64,000 nt of DNA from assembly GCA_036395115.1 (NCBI GenBank), contig DASWDU010000032.1, positions 1 through 64,000 on the forward strand, written 5' to 3'. The notes under the pieces were generated by a model that was not told the origin of the DNA, did not search any database, and was given only the letters and a program-made list of their open reading frames with translations. This document shows positions 44,631 to 52,514 of the stretch, piece after piece (the stretch's first letter is position 1; each line of letters begins with the position of its first letter). A program made the translations under genes and the position numbers. This DNA is from Thermoplasmata archaeon (GTDB lineage Archaea > Thermoplasmatota > Thermoplasmata > RBG-16-68-12).

Positions 44631-45311
44631 CTATCTCATCACAAACTGCAGCTTCACCAGCTCGGCGACGTCGAGCTCGTCGGCATCCTGAAGTTCGTTC
44701 CGGCCCGTGCCGGTGATGAGGATTCGGGAGGTGCCGCGGAGGAGCCACGTCTTGTTCACGCTCGCTTTCCGTTGGACCATCGTCTTTCCGTCCTCGACGA
44801 AGAACTTCTCGCCCTCCTGGAAGACCGTGAGGTGGCCCCGCGAAATCTCGTTGGCCTTGTCCGGATCGCCGAGGAATTTCTCCAGATCTGCGCGTCCAAT
44901 CAGCCACTGCGACGGGGGAATGGGCTGCTCCGTGCTGTCGGGAAAGATCAGGTATCCGGACTTGGGCTCCTCCGCCGGGGGCTCCTCTTGCGTGTCCGTT
45001 GCGTCGGCCATGCCTTCGCCCTCCATGTCAGCCGACTCGGGTGGGCCGTGGTCCTCGGGTTCCATCGAGTCGCTTCCGAACGCCGGTTCATCCGATAGAT
45101 CGGACCCGCCCAGCTCCGCACTCGGCGTTGAATCGAGGGCCTCTTCGTCTTCATTCGGTGCTGAGGGAGCAGCCTCGTCCTCCGAGGGAATCGGGGCAAT
45201 CTGCGGTCCCGACTCCAGGCTCTCGGTCTCGATCCTGCCGCCGCACGCATCGCAGAATCGCGCGCCTTCCCGGTTCTCGCTCCCGCAGTCTGAACACTTC
45301 GCCACGGTCAT
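44631..45311 (-). CDS. Zinc ribbon-FHA protein
   Basis: The product is 226 aa. The N-terminal zinc ribbon (CSDCGSENREGARFCDACGG) is followed by a Glu/Pro/Ser-rich linker (about 30-120) with potential phosphorylation sites. A C-terminal FHA-like domain follows (WLIGRADLEKFLG, EISRGHLTVFQEGEKFFVEDG, then SVNKTWLLRGT). Its ATG overlaps the VWA stop by one base. It probably docks phosphorylated partners to the complex. Confidence 0.85.
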   Translation of the reverse strand: MTVAKCSDCGSENREGARFCDACGGRIETESLESGPQIAPIPSEDEAAPSAPNEDEEALDSTPSAELGGSDLSDEPAFGSDSMEPEDHGPPESADMEGEGMADATDTQEEPPAEEPKSGYLIFPDSTEQPIPPSQWLIGRADLEKFLGDPDKANEISRGHLTVFQEGEKFFVEDGKTMVQRKASVNKTWLLRGTSRILITGTGRNELQDADELDVAELVKLQFVMR

Positions 45312-46606
45312 CACCGCTTCGGTTTCTTCTTGCCGATGATCGTCGTCGCCTGGAGGAAGTCCTTCTTGGCGGACTCGCTCAGCTGGAGGCCGCTCCGCGC
45401 CACGGTCGCCTGGGCGTCCCGCATTGTCGTCACGACCTCGCTCAGGGCGGGGTTCGCACGGACCGCGGCGGCGGCGCCGGCATCGGTCGAGAGGGTCCGC
45501 ATGATCTCCTCGGCCTTCTGGAGCGCCGACGGCTCTTTCGTCTGAACGGCCCTCTGCAGCAGGACGGTGGCTTCCGCCGAACTCAAGAGCGTGCGCGGGT
45601 ACGGATTCGCCTCCGTATTCCAGAGCCTCGGGTCGTCGGTGAACGCCACCTCGACGTCCTGCGTCACTTCGACCAGGGAGAATCGAAGCAGGGTCGCCTT
45701 CCCCGCAGGCCGGGCCGGGATGCCCATGCGGAACACGAGCGTCTGCTCTTCGCCCGCGATCAGGTCTCGGAGCGGGACTGTGAAGGCGGTCCCATCGAAT
45801 CGCGGTCGCGGCAGCCGGTTCAGGACAGGCCTCACGCTGTACGCATCGGCCAGCTCCGAGCCGGGCATGATTGAGACCTTCAATTCCGGATTCGAGACGA
45901 TCGTCCCGGCCATCTGGGCCGCCTGCTCCTGGAAGATTTGGGGGAGGTTGCCTCCGGCATCGGTGATGTGGTGCCACAGCCCACCGGCCGCCTCCGCGAC
46001 CTTCTCGAGGAGGGTCTCGTTGTAGTCGGTTCCAATGCCAATCGTTGTGATCGTGATGCCCGCCTCTCGCATCTGTTGCGCGAGGGTGACGAACTCCTTG
46101 CTGTCCGTCCGGCCGACGGTCGGATTGCCGTCCGTCAGGAGGATGACCCGCTTCACGGTCCCGGCTTCCAGGGAAGACTGCCGCGCCTGGGTGAACGCGG
46201 CTTCCAGCGCGGCGTACATCGCGGTGAGGCCGCTGACGGAGATCGCCTTCACCGCTGCCGCGAGCTCCCGGGAGGTTCCGACCGGGGACATGGGAAGTTG
46301 GACCGTCGCTTTGTCCGAGAACGAAATGATGGAGATATGGTCGGTCGGACGGAGCTGCTTGAGGAGCCCCAAGGCGGCCGCCTTAGCCTGTTCGATCTTC
46401 TCGCCGTCCATCGAACCGCTCGAGTCGATTGCGAGGCAAATGCCGCGGTTTCGTGCCGCGACGATGGCGGCCGACGGCGTCAGGTCGACGGCAACGTACA
46501 CGAATGTACCCGTGTTCGGCTTCAGGCTCGAACGATTGACGGTGCACTTCATTGCGAGCGGCGATCGCTTCTGAGGTCGGTTCTGGGGCTCCATCGCTTG
46601 TCGCAT
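45311..46606 (-). CDS. von Willebrand factor A-domain protein (TerY-like)
   Basis: The product is 431 aa. The MIDAS DSSGS is at residues 61-65, with a Thr in SGLTAMYAAL and an Asp in LLTDGNPT completing the metal site. The fold begins CLAIDSSGSMDGEKIEQAKAA. A beta-sandwich and a C-terminal helical region follow (about 240-430). There is no signal peptide. It is first in the operon and overlaps the FHA gene. The VWA domain probably scaffolds or is a target of the kinase. Confidence 0.85.
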   Translation of the reverse strand: MRQAMEPQNRPQKRSPLAMKCTVNRSSLKPNTGTFVYVAVDLTPSAAIVAARNRGICLAIDSSGSMDGEKIEQAKAAALGLLKQLRPTDHISIISFSDKATVQLPMSPVGTSRELAAAVKAISVSGLTAMYAALEAAFTQARQSSLEAGTVKRVILLTDGNPTVGRTDSKEFVTLAQQMREAGITITTIGIGTDYNETLLEKVAEAAGGLWHHITDAGGNLPQIFQEQAAQMAGTIVSNPELKVSIMPGSELADAYSVRPVLNRLPRPRFDGTAFTVPLRDLIAGEEQTLVFRMGIPARPAGKATLLRFSLVEVTQDVEVAFTDDPRLWNTEANPYPRTLLSSAEATVLLQRAVQTKEPSALQKAEEIMRTLSTDAGAAAAVRANPALSEVVTTMRDAQATVARSGLQLSESAKKDFLQATTIIGKKKPKR

Positions 46607-46733
46607 CTTTCCACCCTAGAGCCGGGCGATGGCGGGGCGGCTTTCTTAGCTCTTCCGACCCCGTTTTCACGGAATGATTTTCACGTCACCGAGCCGCGAT
46701 CGGAGCTGCGGTTTGAGGGACTCGTGGCGCGAT

Positions 46734-47177
46734 TCACGCGAGTCCAACTTGCCTCATGAGGCCTACGAGGTCGTAGAAGAGCCGCTCTTCCGTGATTTCC
46801 CCCTTCTCGTTCCACGTGGCCACCGTACAGAACTCCACATGGAAACTCTTCCCAGTCGGCGGGATGACCTTTCCGTCCGCGGTCTTCATCGGTCCCTTCA
46901 TCGTGCCGGAGAATTCCGCGATGGAGCACGTGTGCGTTCCTTTCTCGTTGGCGAACAGAATCTTGTACGGGCGGTTGATTAGGTGGTTGTCGGGGAAGGT
47001 CTTGAAAAATTCCTTCGCCTCGACCTCGTGGTTGTGTCGTCCCCGCGTGGGCTCGGGCTGGCCGGGCCAGTAAACGGCGGTGTCCTCGGCGTGTCGCCTC
47101 CGGAACACAGGCCAGTCCTGCTTGTTCCACGCATCGTCCAGAGTCGTCATCAACTCAATGAGCTCTTGTTGTTCCAT
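46734..47177 (-). CDS. SnoaL-like (NTF2-fold) protein
   Basis: The product is 147 aa with the cone-shaped NTF2/SnoaL pattern: an N-terminal helix pair, TLDDAWNKQDWPVFRRRHAEDTAVYWPG, then curved strands and a final GEITEERLFYDLVGLMRQVG. The ATG at 47177 has a GGAG upstream. It could be an ester-cyclase-like or ligand-binding protein. It stands alone. Confidence 0.8.
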   Translation of the reverse strand: MEQQELIELMTTLDDAWNKQDWPVFRRRHAEDTAVYWPGQPEPTRGRHNHEVEAKEFFKTFPDNHLINRPYKILFANEKGTHTCSIAEFSGTMKGPMKTADGKVIPPTGKSFHVEFCTVATWNEKGEITEERLFYDLVGLMRQVGLA

Positions 47178-47318
47178 GCCGAACCCCTATCTCCACATCC
47201 ATCGGGCCCTCAATAACTCTGGCATTCCGTGCCACGCGGAGCCAATCCCGGGGCTGAGCGGAAGACGCGTGGGCGCGGGCCCGACCCGTGAGATGGGTTT
47301 CCGAGCTCGTCCACGGCG

Positions 47319-47328
47319 CATTCATATC
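47319..47328 (+). promoter_or_regulatory. TATA-like element of the 377-aa membrane protein gene
   Basis: CGCATTCATATC is about 28 bp before ATG 47355, supporting that start as leaderless. Confidence 0.4.
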
Positions 47329-47354
47329 CGAGTCGCTCCGTGTCCGGAGCTAGG

Positions 47355-48488
47355 ATGGACCCTGCTCGCCGCCGCGAGGTCGCTGGATGGGTCATTGCAG
47401 GCGGTGCGGGGCTTTGGATGGTCGGGAAGATCCTCCTGCTGAGCTTGCCGCTCGCGGCGGCTCAGAAGTCGGTCTCGCAGGCCGCCATGGTGGCCGCGGC
47501 GTTTGCATCCGAAGGATTCGGATCTGTGCTCCTCGCAATCGGATTGCTCGCCTTCGAGGGCGCAACGTCCGATCTCTGGATCCCCAGTCCCCGTAGCAAG
47601 CCGTCGTCCGCGGGAGCCGTGACTCGAAGACCCGGATGGATCGCGAGAGCCAGTTTCATCGTCTCTTCGATCCTCAACTTCGCGACCGCGAGAGAAGCGA
47701 GTACATCGGGAACCTCTGTTTCCGTAGGCATGGTCGGGAGCTGGATGTTGTCTGCGATCTTCCTCGCGTTGGGCTGCTTCGCGTATGAGACGTTTGTGCG
47801 GAAGCTCACCCGCGTGACGGCCAGCCTGGCTTTCCCGCGGGCCGCAGGGCTGCGGAGGTACTCGGTCATCAACGTCCTCGGGGTTTCCCTCCTTTCGGGG
47901 GCCGTCTTTTCCGGGGCCGGCTTTCAGTCCACATTGATCGGAGCGCTCTCTTATTTTCTGGTTGGAATCGTCATTCCAATCGTCGGGATCATCGTTTCGG
48001 CGTTCTTGGTCAGAGATGGCCTTCGATTCGGGAGCATCGGACGCGTCGAAGGCGTCGCGGATGTAAACTCGTTCCTGAGCGCGAGCGCGCGCTCCCGACC
48101 CCCCGGTTCAAACGCGACCAGCTGGTCGTGCTATCTGGTGGAGCGACCCGAGGTCGTGCATCGGAGGGTACAAGCTCGACTCGTGTCGAGCGGATTCCGA
48201 ATCACCGCGAACGTCGCGCCGCACGGCCTAGCTGCGGAGGTGCGACCGGTCAACCTCATGATTCTCATCGTCCTGGTCGTGCTTTTCTGGCCCGGGGCGA
48301 TTCTCTACTACCTGATTCGGAAGAGGAATGCCGCCACGGTCGGGATTAAGGACATCGGCACCGGATCCTACGTGGTGGTCGACGCCGAAGGGGGGAAGGC
48401 CTCGGACGTCCTGCGCCTCGCCATCGCGAGCCTGACTCTCGCCCCTGCTCCACCAGGCGCAGCCTCTGCGCCTCCGGCCCCGGACTGA
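47355..48488 (+). CDS. Multi-pass membrane protein of unknown function
   Basis: The product is 377 aa with about six to seven TM helices: one at about 12-30, others near 40-58, 90-105, 122-140, 170-230, and a last one near 300-318 before a short cytoplasmic tail. A soluble segment at about 230-295 has a conserved-looking WSCYLVERPEVVHRRV. I do not recognise a family. ATG 47355 fits the TATA element. Confidence 0.65.
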   Translation: MDPARRREVAGWVIAGGAGLWMVGKILLLSLPLAAAQKSVSQAAMVAAAFASEGFGSVLLAIGLLAFEGATSDLWIPSPRSKPSSAGAVTRRPGWIARASFIVSSILNFATAREASTSGTSVSVGMVGSWMLSAIFLALGCFAYETFVRKLTRVTASLAFPRAAGLRRYSVINVLGVSLLSGAVFSGAGFQSTLIGALSYFLVGIVIPIVGIIVSAFLVRDGLRFGSIGRVEGVADVNSFLSASARSRPPGSNATSWSCYLVERPEVVHRRVQARLVSSGFRITANVAPHGLAAEVRPVNLMILIVLVVLFWPGAILYYLIRKRNAATVGIKDIGTGSYVVVDAEGGKASDVLRLAIASLTLAPAPPGAASAPPAPD

Positions 48489-48542
48489 CCCGGACCTGCG
48501 CCGCCATGTCCCTCCCAGGATCCCGAAGGACGTGGGATCGGG

Positions 48543-48923
48543 CTACTTCTTCGAGTATCCGCTCTGTTTGCTGTATGTACGGTGGTCCCAGAGGTAGAGG
48601 ACCCAGATTCGTGCGCCTCCGGGTTCGCCGATCAGCGAGTAATAGCCTCGCCACCGGTCAGCCAGTTCAAACCGAAACAGGTTCGGTATGTCGGGTCCGT
48701 AGTCACGAGTGAGGACATCCGGCCAGCAATCCCTTGCGACAGGGTCACCGGCGGTCAAAGGGTTCGCCCACGAGCGTGTCTCGAATGTGGTGAGGCTTTT
48801 GAGCTTCGCCTTGGCTGAGCGCTTCTCGTTGTCATTTCCCTCCTTCGCCAAGCGGAGCCACTCGTCGCATACAGGGGAGGCTTCTACGGCGTATTCGAAG
48901 CCGAGCAGCTTGGGCTTGGCCAA
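48543..48923 (-). CDS. Putative RelE-like toxin of a TA pair
   Basis: The product is 126 aa from TTG 48923. The C-terminal half (FRFELADRWRGYYSLIG ... IWVLYLWDHRTYSKQSGY) has the strand and basic/Tyr pattern of RelE/ParE-type toxins. It follows the small HTH-like gene by 9 bp, the usual antitoxin-toxin order. Activity is not proven. Confidence 0.55.
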   Translation of the reverse strand: MAKPKLLGFEYAVEASPVCDEWLRLAKEGNDNEKRSAKAKLKSLTTFETRSWANPLTAGDPVARDCWPDVLTRDYGPDIPNLFRFELADRWRGYYSLIGEPGGARIWVLYLWDHRTYSKQSGYSKK

Positions 48924-48932
48924 ACGGACCGC

Positions 48933-49199
48933 CTACGCGCCTCGCAGCCGAGCGCGCGGCGCGGCGGAGGTGCGAATCCAGAGCACCTTGCCGCCAGGGC
49001 CCTCGTCGTATACCATCTCGTGGTCGGCCATGTACTCGAGGCCCTCGTCTAGGAGCGGCTGGGCGATCCGGTTCCCTAGAGCCTGCCGAATCTTGTATCG
49101 CGTCATAGGCACGGCCTCTTTTCGGAGGACTTCCTCGATTGCCTTAAGAGTCGCCACGGTCGGCCCCTTCGGCGCTGTAAGCGAGGTCGAAGACGTCAC
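48933..49199 (-). CDS. Putative antitoxin-like winged-helix protein
   Basis: The product is 88 aa from GTG 49199. A winged-helix-like core spans about 15-75 (ATLKAIEEVLRKEAVPMTRYKIRQALG, then a hairpin ending GGKVLWIR) with a basic tail. A TATA box lies exactly 27 bp upstream, a textbook leaderless start. It heads the pair with the RelE-like protein. Confidence 0.55.
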   Translation of the reverse strand: MTSSTSLTAPKGPTVATLKAIEEVLRKEAVPMTRYKIRQALGNRIAQPLLDEGLEYMADHEMVYDEGPGGKVLWIRTSAAPRARLRGA

Positions 49200-49221
49200 C
49201 GGTACAGGATAAGGCTGCGAT

Positions 49222-49231
49222 AGTATATTAA
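49222..49231 (-). promoter_or_regulatory. TATA box of the TA-like pair
   Basis: The minus strand reads TTAATATACT, centred 27 bp before GTG 49199. Confidence 0.5.
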
Positions 49232-49382
49232 CTCATACATTAACGAATCCGTTATCGTGGCGCAGCCATACCCCACGATGCTCGGCTCCGGCGTTTCCCA
49301 GTCATGTCGCGTCCATTGGATGCATCCCTTAGAGAGGGACGAGTTCACCTTGCCCTCGTCCATAAGTAGGGGCGAGTCCGAA

Positions 49383-49467
49383 TGCGTGGGCCAGGATTCG
49401 AACCTGGGAACCCCTTCGGGAAGGGATCTTGAGTCCCTCGCCTTTGACCGGGCTTGGCTACCCACGC
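49383..49467 (-). tRNA. tRNA-Leu(CAA)
   Basis: Acceptor arms GCGTGGG/CCCACGC, discriminator A, D stem GCC/GGC, anticodon stem AGGGA/TCCCT with loop CTCAAGA (anticodon CAA), a long variable arm with CCC-GAA-GGG, and T arm CCAGG-TTCGAAT-CCTGG. The type II shape fits Leu. There is no intron and no encoded CCA. A TATA-like TTTTAC lies about 30 bp upstream on the minus strand. Confidence 0.9.
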
Positions 49468-49573
49468 GCGTTCGCGGAGATGCCCGGCCCCGTAAAACCT
49501 TTCCTCCCGTGTGACGCTCGACGATCAGGGAAGGCTTTTTCCGCGCCACCGACTTGCGGCCCGAGAGGGTCTG

Positions 49574-49951
49574 ATGGTCCAGTATTTCTCGGAGGCGTTC
49601 TTCGACGAGGTCGCGAACCGACTCAATGTGGATCCGGAGTGGGCGAAGAAGGCTTCGACCGTGACGACGAAGATCGTGCTCACGTGCACGGACCGGAACG
49701 CGTCGTTCCTGCTCGACATCGCCAACGGCATGGTGAGCGCCGCGCCTGTCGCCCCGGACGTCCCCGCCGAGTTCAAGTTCGAGGGCACGTACGATGCATG
49801 GACGCAGCTTGGCAAGGGGGAACGGGATTTCCAAGGGCTGGTGCTCGGCGGCCGAATCCGGTTTCGAGGCTCCATGCCGAAGGTCATGGCGCTCACCGGT
49901 CAGCTGAATCGCATCACGCAGGTGGCGCAGCAGGTCCCGAAGGAATTCTAG
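49574..49951 (+). CDS. SCP2 sterol-carrier-like protein
   Basis: The product is 125 aa. The SCP2 fold pattern is a helix and five strands: ITKIVLTCTDRNASFLLDI, a central KFEGTYDAWTQL and RIRFRGSMPKVMALTGQLNRI near the C terminus. It probably binds lipid or acyl chains. ATG 49574 follows a short leader. The 3' end overlaps the convergent 140-aa membrane gene by 38 bp. Confidence 0.8.
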   Translation: MVQYFSEAFFDEVANRLNVDPEWAKKASTVTTKIVLTCTDRNASFLLDIANGMVSAAPVAPDVPAEFKFEGTYDAWTQLGKGERDFQGLVLGGRIRFRGSMPKVMALTGQLNRITQVAQQVPKEF

Positions 49952-50336
49952 CGACACGCCGAAGGACGAGCGTCGCGACAAAGGCCGACGCGAGTTCGAG
50001 ACAACCAAGGACGGCGGCGGTGCCCACGAAGACGAGAGTCCAGGGCTCGCCGAGGACCACCGACACGTTGTCCGGGCTCGCCCCGACGAAGTGATTGTAA
50101 AATCCATACGTGAACGATGCGGCCATGAACGCCGCGATGAGAGCGGCCGCCAGCGCGGGCCGCGATCGAAACAATCCGAGGGCCGCGACGGGCCCCACCC
50201 AAATCACGGCGACGATGAACGCGAGATCGAATCCCGCCGGGAGGATCTGGAGTGCGGCATGGGACGCGGCATGGACGATCGTCACCGCGAGATGCATCAC
50301 GACGAGCCCAATCAGGATCGAGCCGAGACGCTCCAC
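49914..50336 (-). CDS. Small membrane protein (four TM)
   Basis: The product is 140 aa with helices at about 6-26, 33-53, 60-80 and 100-127. GTG 50336 follows the epimerase stop by 4 bp, so it is the last gene of the operon 52391-49914. Function unknown. Confidence 0.6.
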   Translation of the reverse strand: MERLGSILIGLVVMHLAVTIVHAASHAALQILPAGFDLAFIVAVIWVGPVAALGLFRSRPALAAALIAAFMAASFTYGFYNHFVGASPDNVSVVLGEPWTLVFVGTAAVLGCLELASAFVATLVLRRVARIPSGPAAPPA

Positions 50337-50340
50337 CCCC

Positions 50341-51288
50341 TCACGCCCTCCTGACAGGAAACCCTTCGGCTCTCATCGTCGCGACGACCTCATCGAGGCC
50401 CTGCTCGCAGGTCGGGAAGGCCGGACGCCATCCGAAGTCCTGCCGGAAGCGAGCGTTCGACGTCGCGAACGATGACCGGAGGAGCTCGGCCGTGTAGCGG
50501 CCGAGAGCGAGGCGCGCGATCCATGCGGGCATCTGCGTCGGTGGGGGTGCGCCCAGCCTCGTCGCGATGCTCCCGAGGAAATGCGCGAGGGCGACCGGAC
50601 GATCGTCGACGACATGCCACACGCCGCTCCGGGGCGACTCGCTCGCCGCGACGAACGCGGCGGCCACATCGTCGGCGTGGACGACGGACCAGACCGGGGA
50701 CGTCCCCCGAATCATGGCGGGCCTCCCGCGGGAGAGCGCTTCGGCCATGACGCGGGTGTGCCAGGCGTCGGCGCCGTAGAATCCGCCGCACCGGAGGGTC
50801 GCGGCAGCGAACCCGTGGCGGGCCCCGGCCCCGCGGGCAATCCGCTCGGCTTCCAAGGCGGACGCGAGCACCGGATCGGACACCGCGGGGGCGTCCTCGT
50901 CGAACGGCGATCCGTCGGGATTGCGGACGGCCCAGACGACGCTCTCCTGCACGTACGCCCTGGCGTGCACCCGCGACGCGGCCTCTGTGAGGGCCTTCGT
51001 CCCCTCGATCCGAATCCGATCGTTTTCGGCCCAATCTTTCGGAGACGTCCGCAGCTTCGTCGGAATCTTCGTCGCCGCTCGAATCACGACCTCGGCGCCC
51101 TCCGCGGCCCGCGCGAGCCCGTCCGGGTCGAACAGGCTGGCTCGACGCGGTTCACCTCCGAGGGAGCGGACGACCTTCGCGCCCGCGTCATCGCGGACCA
51201 AGCCGACGGCATGGTGGCCTCGTTCGGCGAGCCGATGCACAAGCCTGCGGCCCAGGACGCCGGTCGCACCGGCCACGAAGACGTTCAC
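50341..51288 (-). CDS. NAD-dependent epimerase/dehydratase-like protein (extended SDR)
   Basis: The product is 315 aa. The Rossmann motif GATGVLGRRL is at the N terminus. The extended-SDR Tyr/Lys catalytic pair is not clearly placed (YVQESVVW where YxxxK is usual), so it may act as an atypical reductase or sugar-binding SDR. GTG 51288 overlaps the stop of the upstream membrane gene (GTGA). Operon with the proteins on both sides. Confidence 0.75.
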   Translation of the reverse strand: MNVFVAGATGVLGRRLVHRLAERGHHAVGLVRDDAGAKVVRSLGGEPRRASLFDPDGLARAAEGAEVVIRAATKIPTKLRTSPKDWAENDRIRIEGTKALTEAASRVHARAYVQESVVWAVRNPDGSPFDEDAPAVSDPVLASALEAERIARGAGARHGFAAATLRCGGFYGADAWHTRVMAEALSRGRPAMIRGTSPVWSVVHADDVAAAFVAASESPRSGVWHVVDDRPVALAHFLGSIATRLGAPPPTQMPAWIARLALGRYTAELLRSSFATSNARFRQDFGWRPAFPTCEQGLDEVVATMRAEGFPVRRA

Positions 51289-52391
51289 GGTCTCCGCCCA
51301 GTCCCGCCGTTCGCGGAGGCGGCGACGGGAAGCATCGGAGGCGATCCACTCGAGGCGAGGAGCGCGTCGACCCGCCTCGTGAACGCGACGCTCGCGAAGG
51401 CGCCGATGACCCCGCCGACGGCGAACAGGAGCGGGAACCAAGCCGGATTCGCCGCAATTCCGCCCGTCATCGCGACCACGGGCCCGCCGGCGAAGAAGCC
51501 GCCGAGGACCCCGCCCGCGATCCCCAGGAGCGGCGTCGTCACGCGCCGCGCGCGCTCGGACGGATAGCGCCTCACGATGAAATCAATTAGGGCGGCGGGG
51601 ACGAGGATCAGCGCGAGGCCGAGCGACAGGGAGGCGGGGTCCGGCGGCGAGCCCATCAGCGCGTCCACCAGGGTGACGTCGATCGTGACGACGGTCAGGG
51701 TCGCGGTCGCGCCACCCCACCACGGTACGAGGCGCGCAGCGGACAGCGCGACGAACGGGAGCAGCGTCGCGAACAGCATCCCGACGACGCTCCGTTGCCA
51801 CACCTCCGGCAGGAACGCCGGCTTCGTGAATCCCGGATAGGTGAAGACCCAGGTGAAGCCCCAGAGCGCGTAGAAGAGCGCGACGAATGCGACGGGCATG
51901 GCGGCGTACAGCAGCGGCCGGACCTTCGGGACCGCGGTCGCCCAAAAGGCGGGCGCCCGCGCGAGCACCACGAGACCGGACACGAAGCCGAATCCGGAGA
52001 CGACCATCCCGTCGATCAGGAGGACGTGCGGCGGGCTTAGCGCGTCGTCCACCCCGTACGTCGCGTGCCACCACGTGTCGAATCCGCCCGCCACGAGCTG
52101 CATGACCAGGCCGACGAGCGCGACGCGGATCCCGATCCGAAGGGTCCGAGGCGGCACGGGTCCCAGGAACTGCATGAAGACCGCGCCGAACGCCGAGGCG
52201 AAGGCGACGGCGAGGCCGCTGTACAGGACGGTATGGGGCGGCGTCCAGAACACCTCGACGAGGCGGCGGATGTGCCACCGGATGTCCCAGTCCCCGCCGG
52301 TCATCTCGATGAGAATCGCGAAGCCGCCGATCGCATGGGCGAGGGCGAACAGCGAGTATGCCGTCCGCGGCGTGAAACGAAGGACCGCCAT
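51285..52391 (-). CDS. Multi-pass membrane protein
   Basis: The product is 368 aa with about nine TM helices and conserved His/Trp residues (GGDWDIRWHIRR, DTWWHATYGVDD, SPPHVLLIDG), which recall membrane-bound enzymes that bind metal or heme, but no family is certain. ATG 52391 was chosen; a TATA-like ATTTAATG lies about 70 bp upstream. It shares an intergenic region with the acyl-CoA dehydrogenase gene. Confidence 0.65.
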   Translation of the reverse strand: MAVLRFTPRTAYSLFALAHAIGGFAILIEMTGGDWDIRWHIRRLVEVFWTPPHTVLYSGLAVAFASAFGAVFMQFLGPVPPRTLRIGIRVALVGLVMQLVAGGFDTWWHATYGVDDALSPPHVLLIDGMVVSGFGFVSGLVVLARAPAFWATAVPKVRPLLYAAMPVAFVALFYALWGFTWVFTYPGFTKPAFLPEVWQRSVVGMLFATLLPFVALSAARLVPWWGGATATLTVVTIDVTLVDALMGSPPDPASLSLGLALILVPAALIDFIVRRYPSERARRVTTPLLGIAGGVLGGFFAGGPVVAMTGGIAANPAWFPLLFAVGGVIGAFASVAFTRRVDALLASSGSPPMLPVAASANGGTGRRP

Positions 52392-52458
52392 GCCTGCTCG
52401 CGGGCCGTATGCATCGCGGCTTTGTGAATCTGGCGGCCCCGCCGGCGTGCGAATCCAA

Positions 52459-52469
52459 CCATTAAATAC
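52459..52469. promoter_or_regulatory. Shared A/T-rich promoter element
   Basis: CCATTAAATAC lies in the divergent spacer before the acyl-CoA dehydrogenase gene (TTG 52515) and the membrane-protein gene (ATG 52391), and reads as a TATA box either way. Confidence 0.45.
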
Positions 52470-52514
52470 CGAGGGTCCCATCGTCTCGCGAGAAGGCCAA
52501 TCGGGAGAATCGCC

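Noticed and set aside
49383-49467. tRNA-Leu as an integration site for a mobile element
   Set aside because: No integrase, no transposase and no repeat of the tRNA end were found in the window; the nearby TA-like pair alone is not enough.
49196-50107. Long minus-strand frame across tRNA-Leu and the SCP2 gene
   Set aside because: It runs through a tRNA and is antisense to SCP2, with no protein-like composition.
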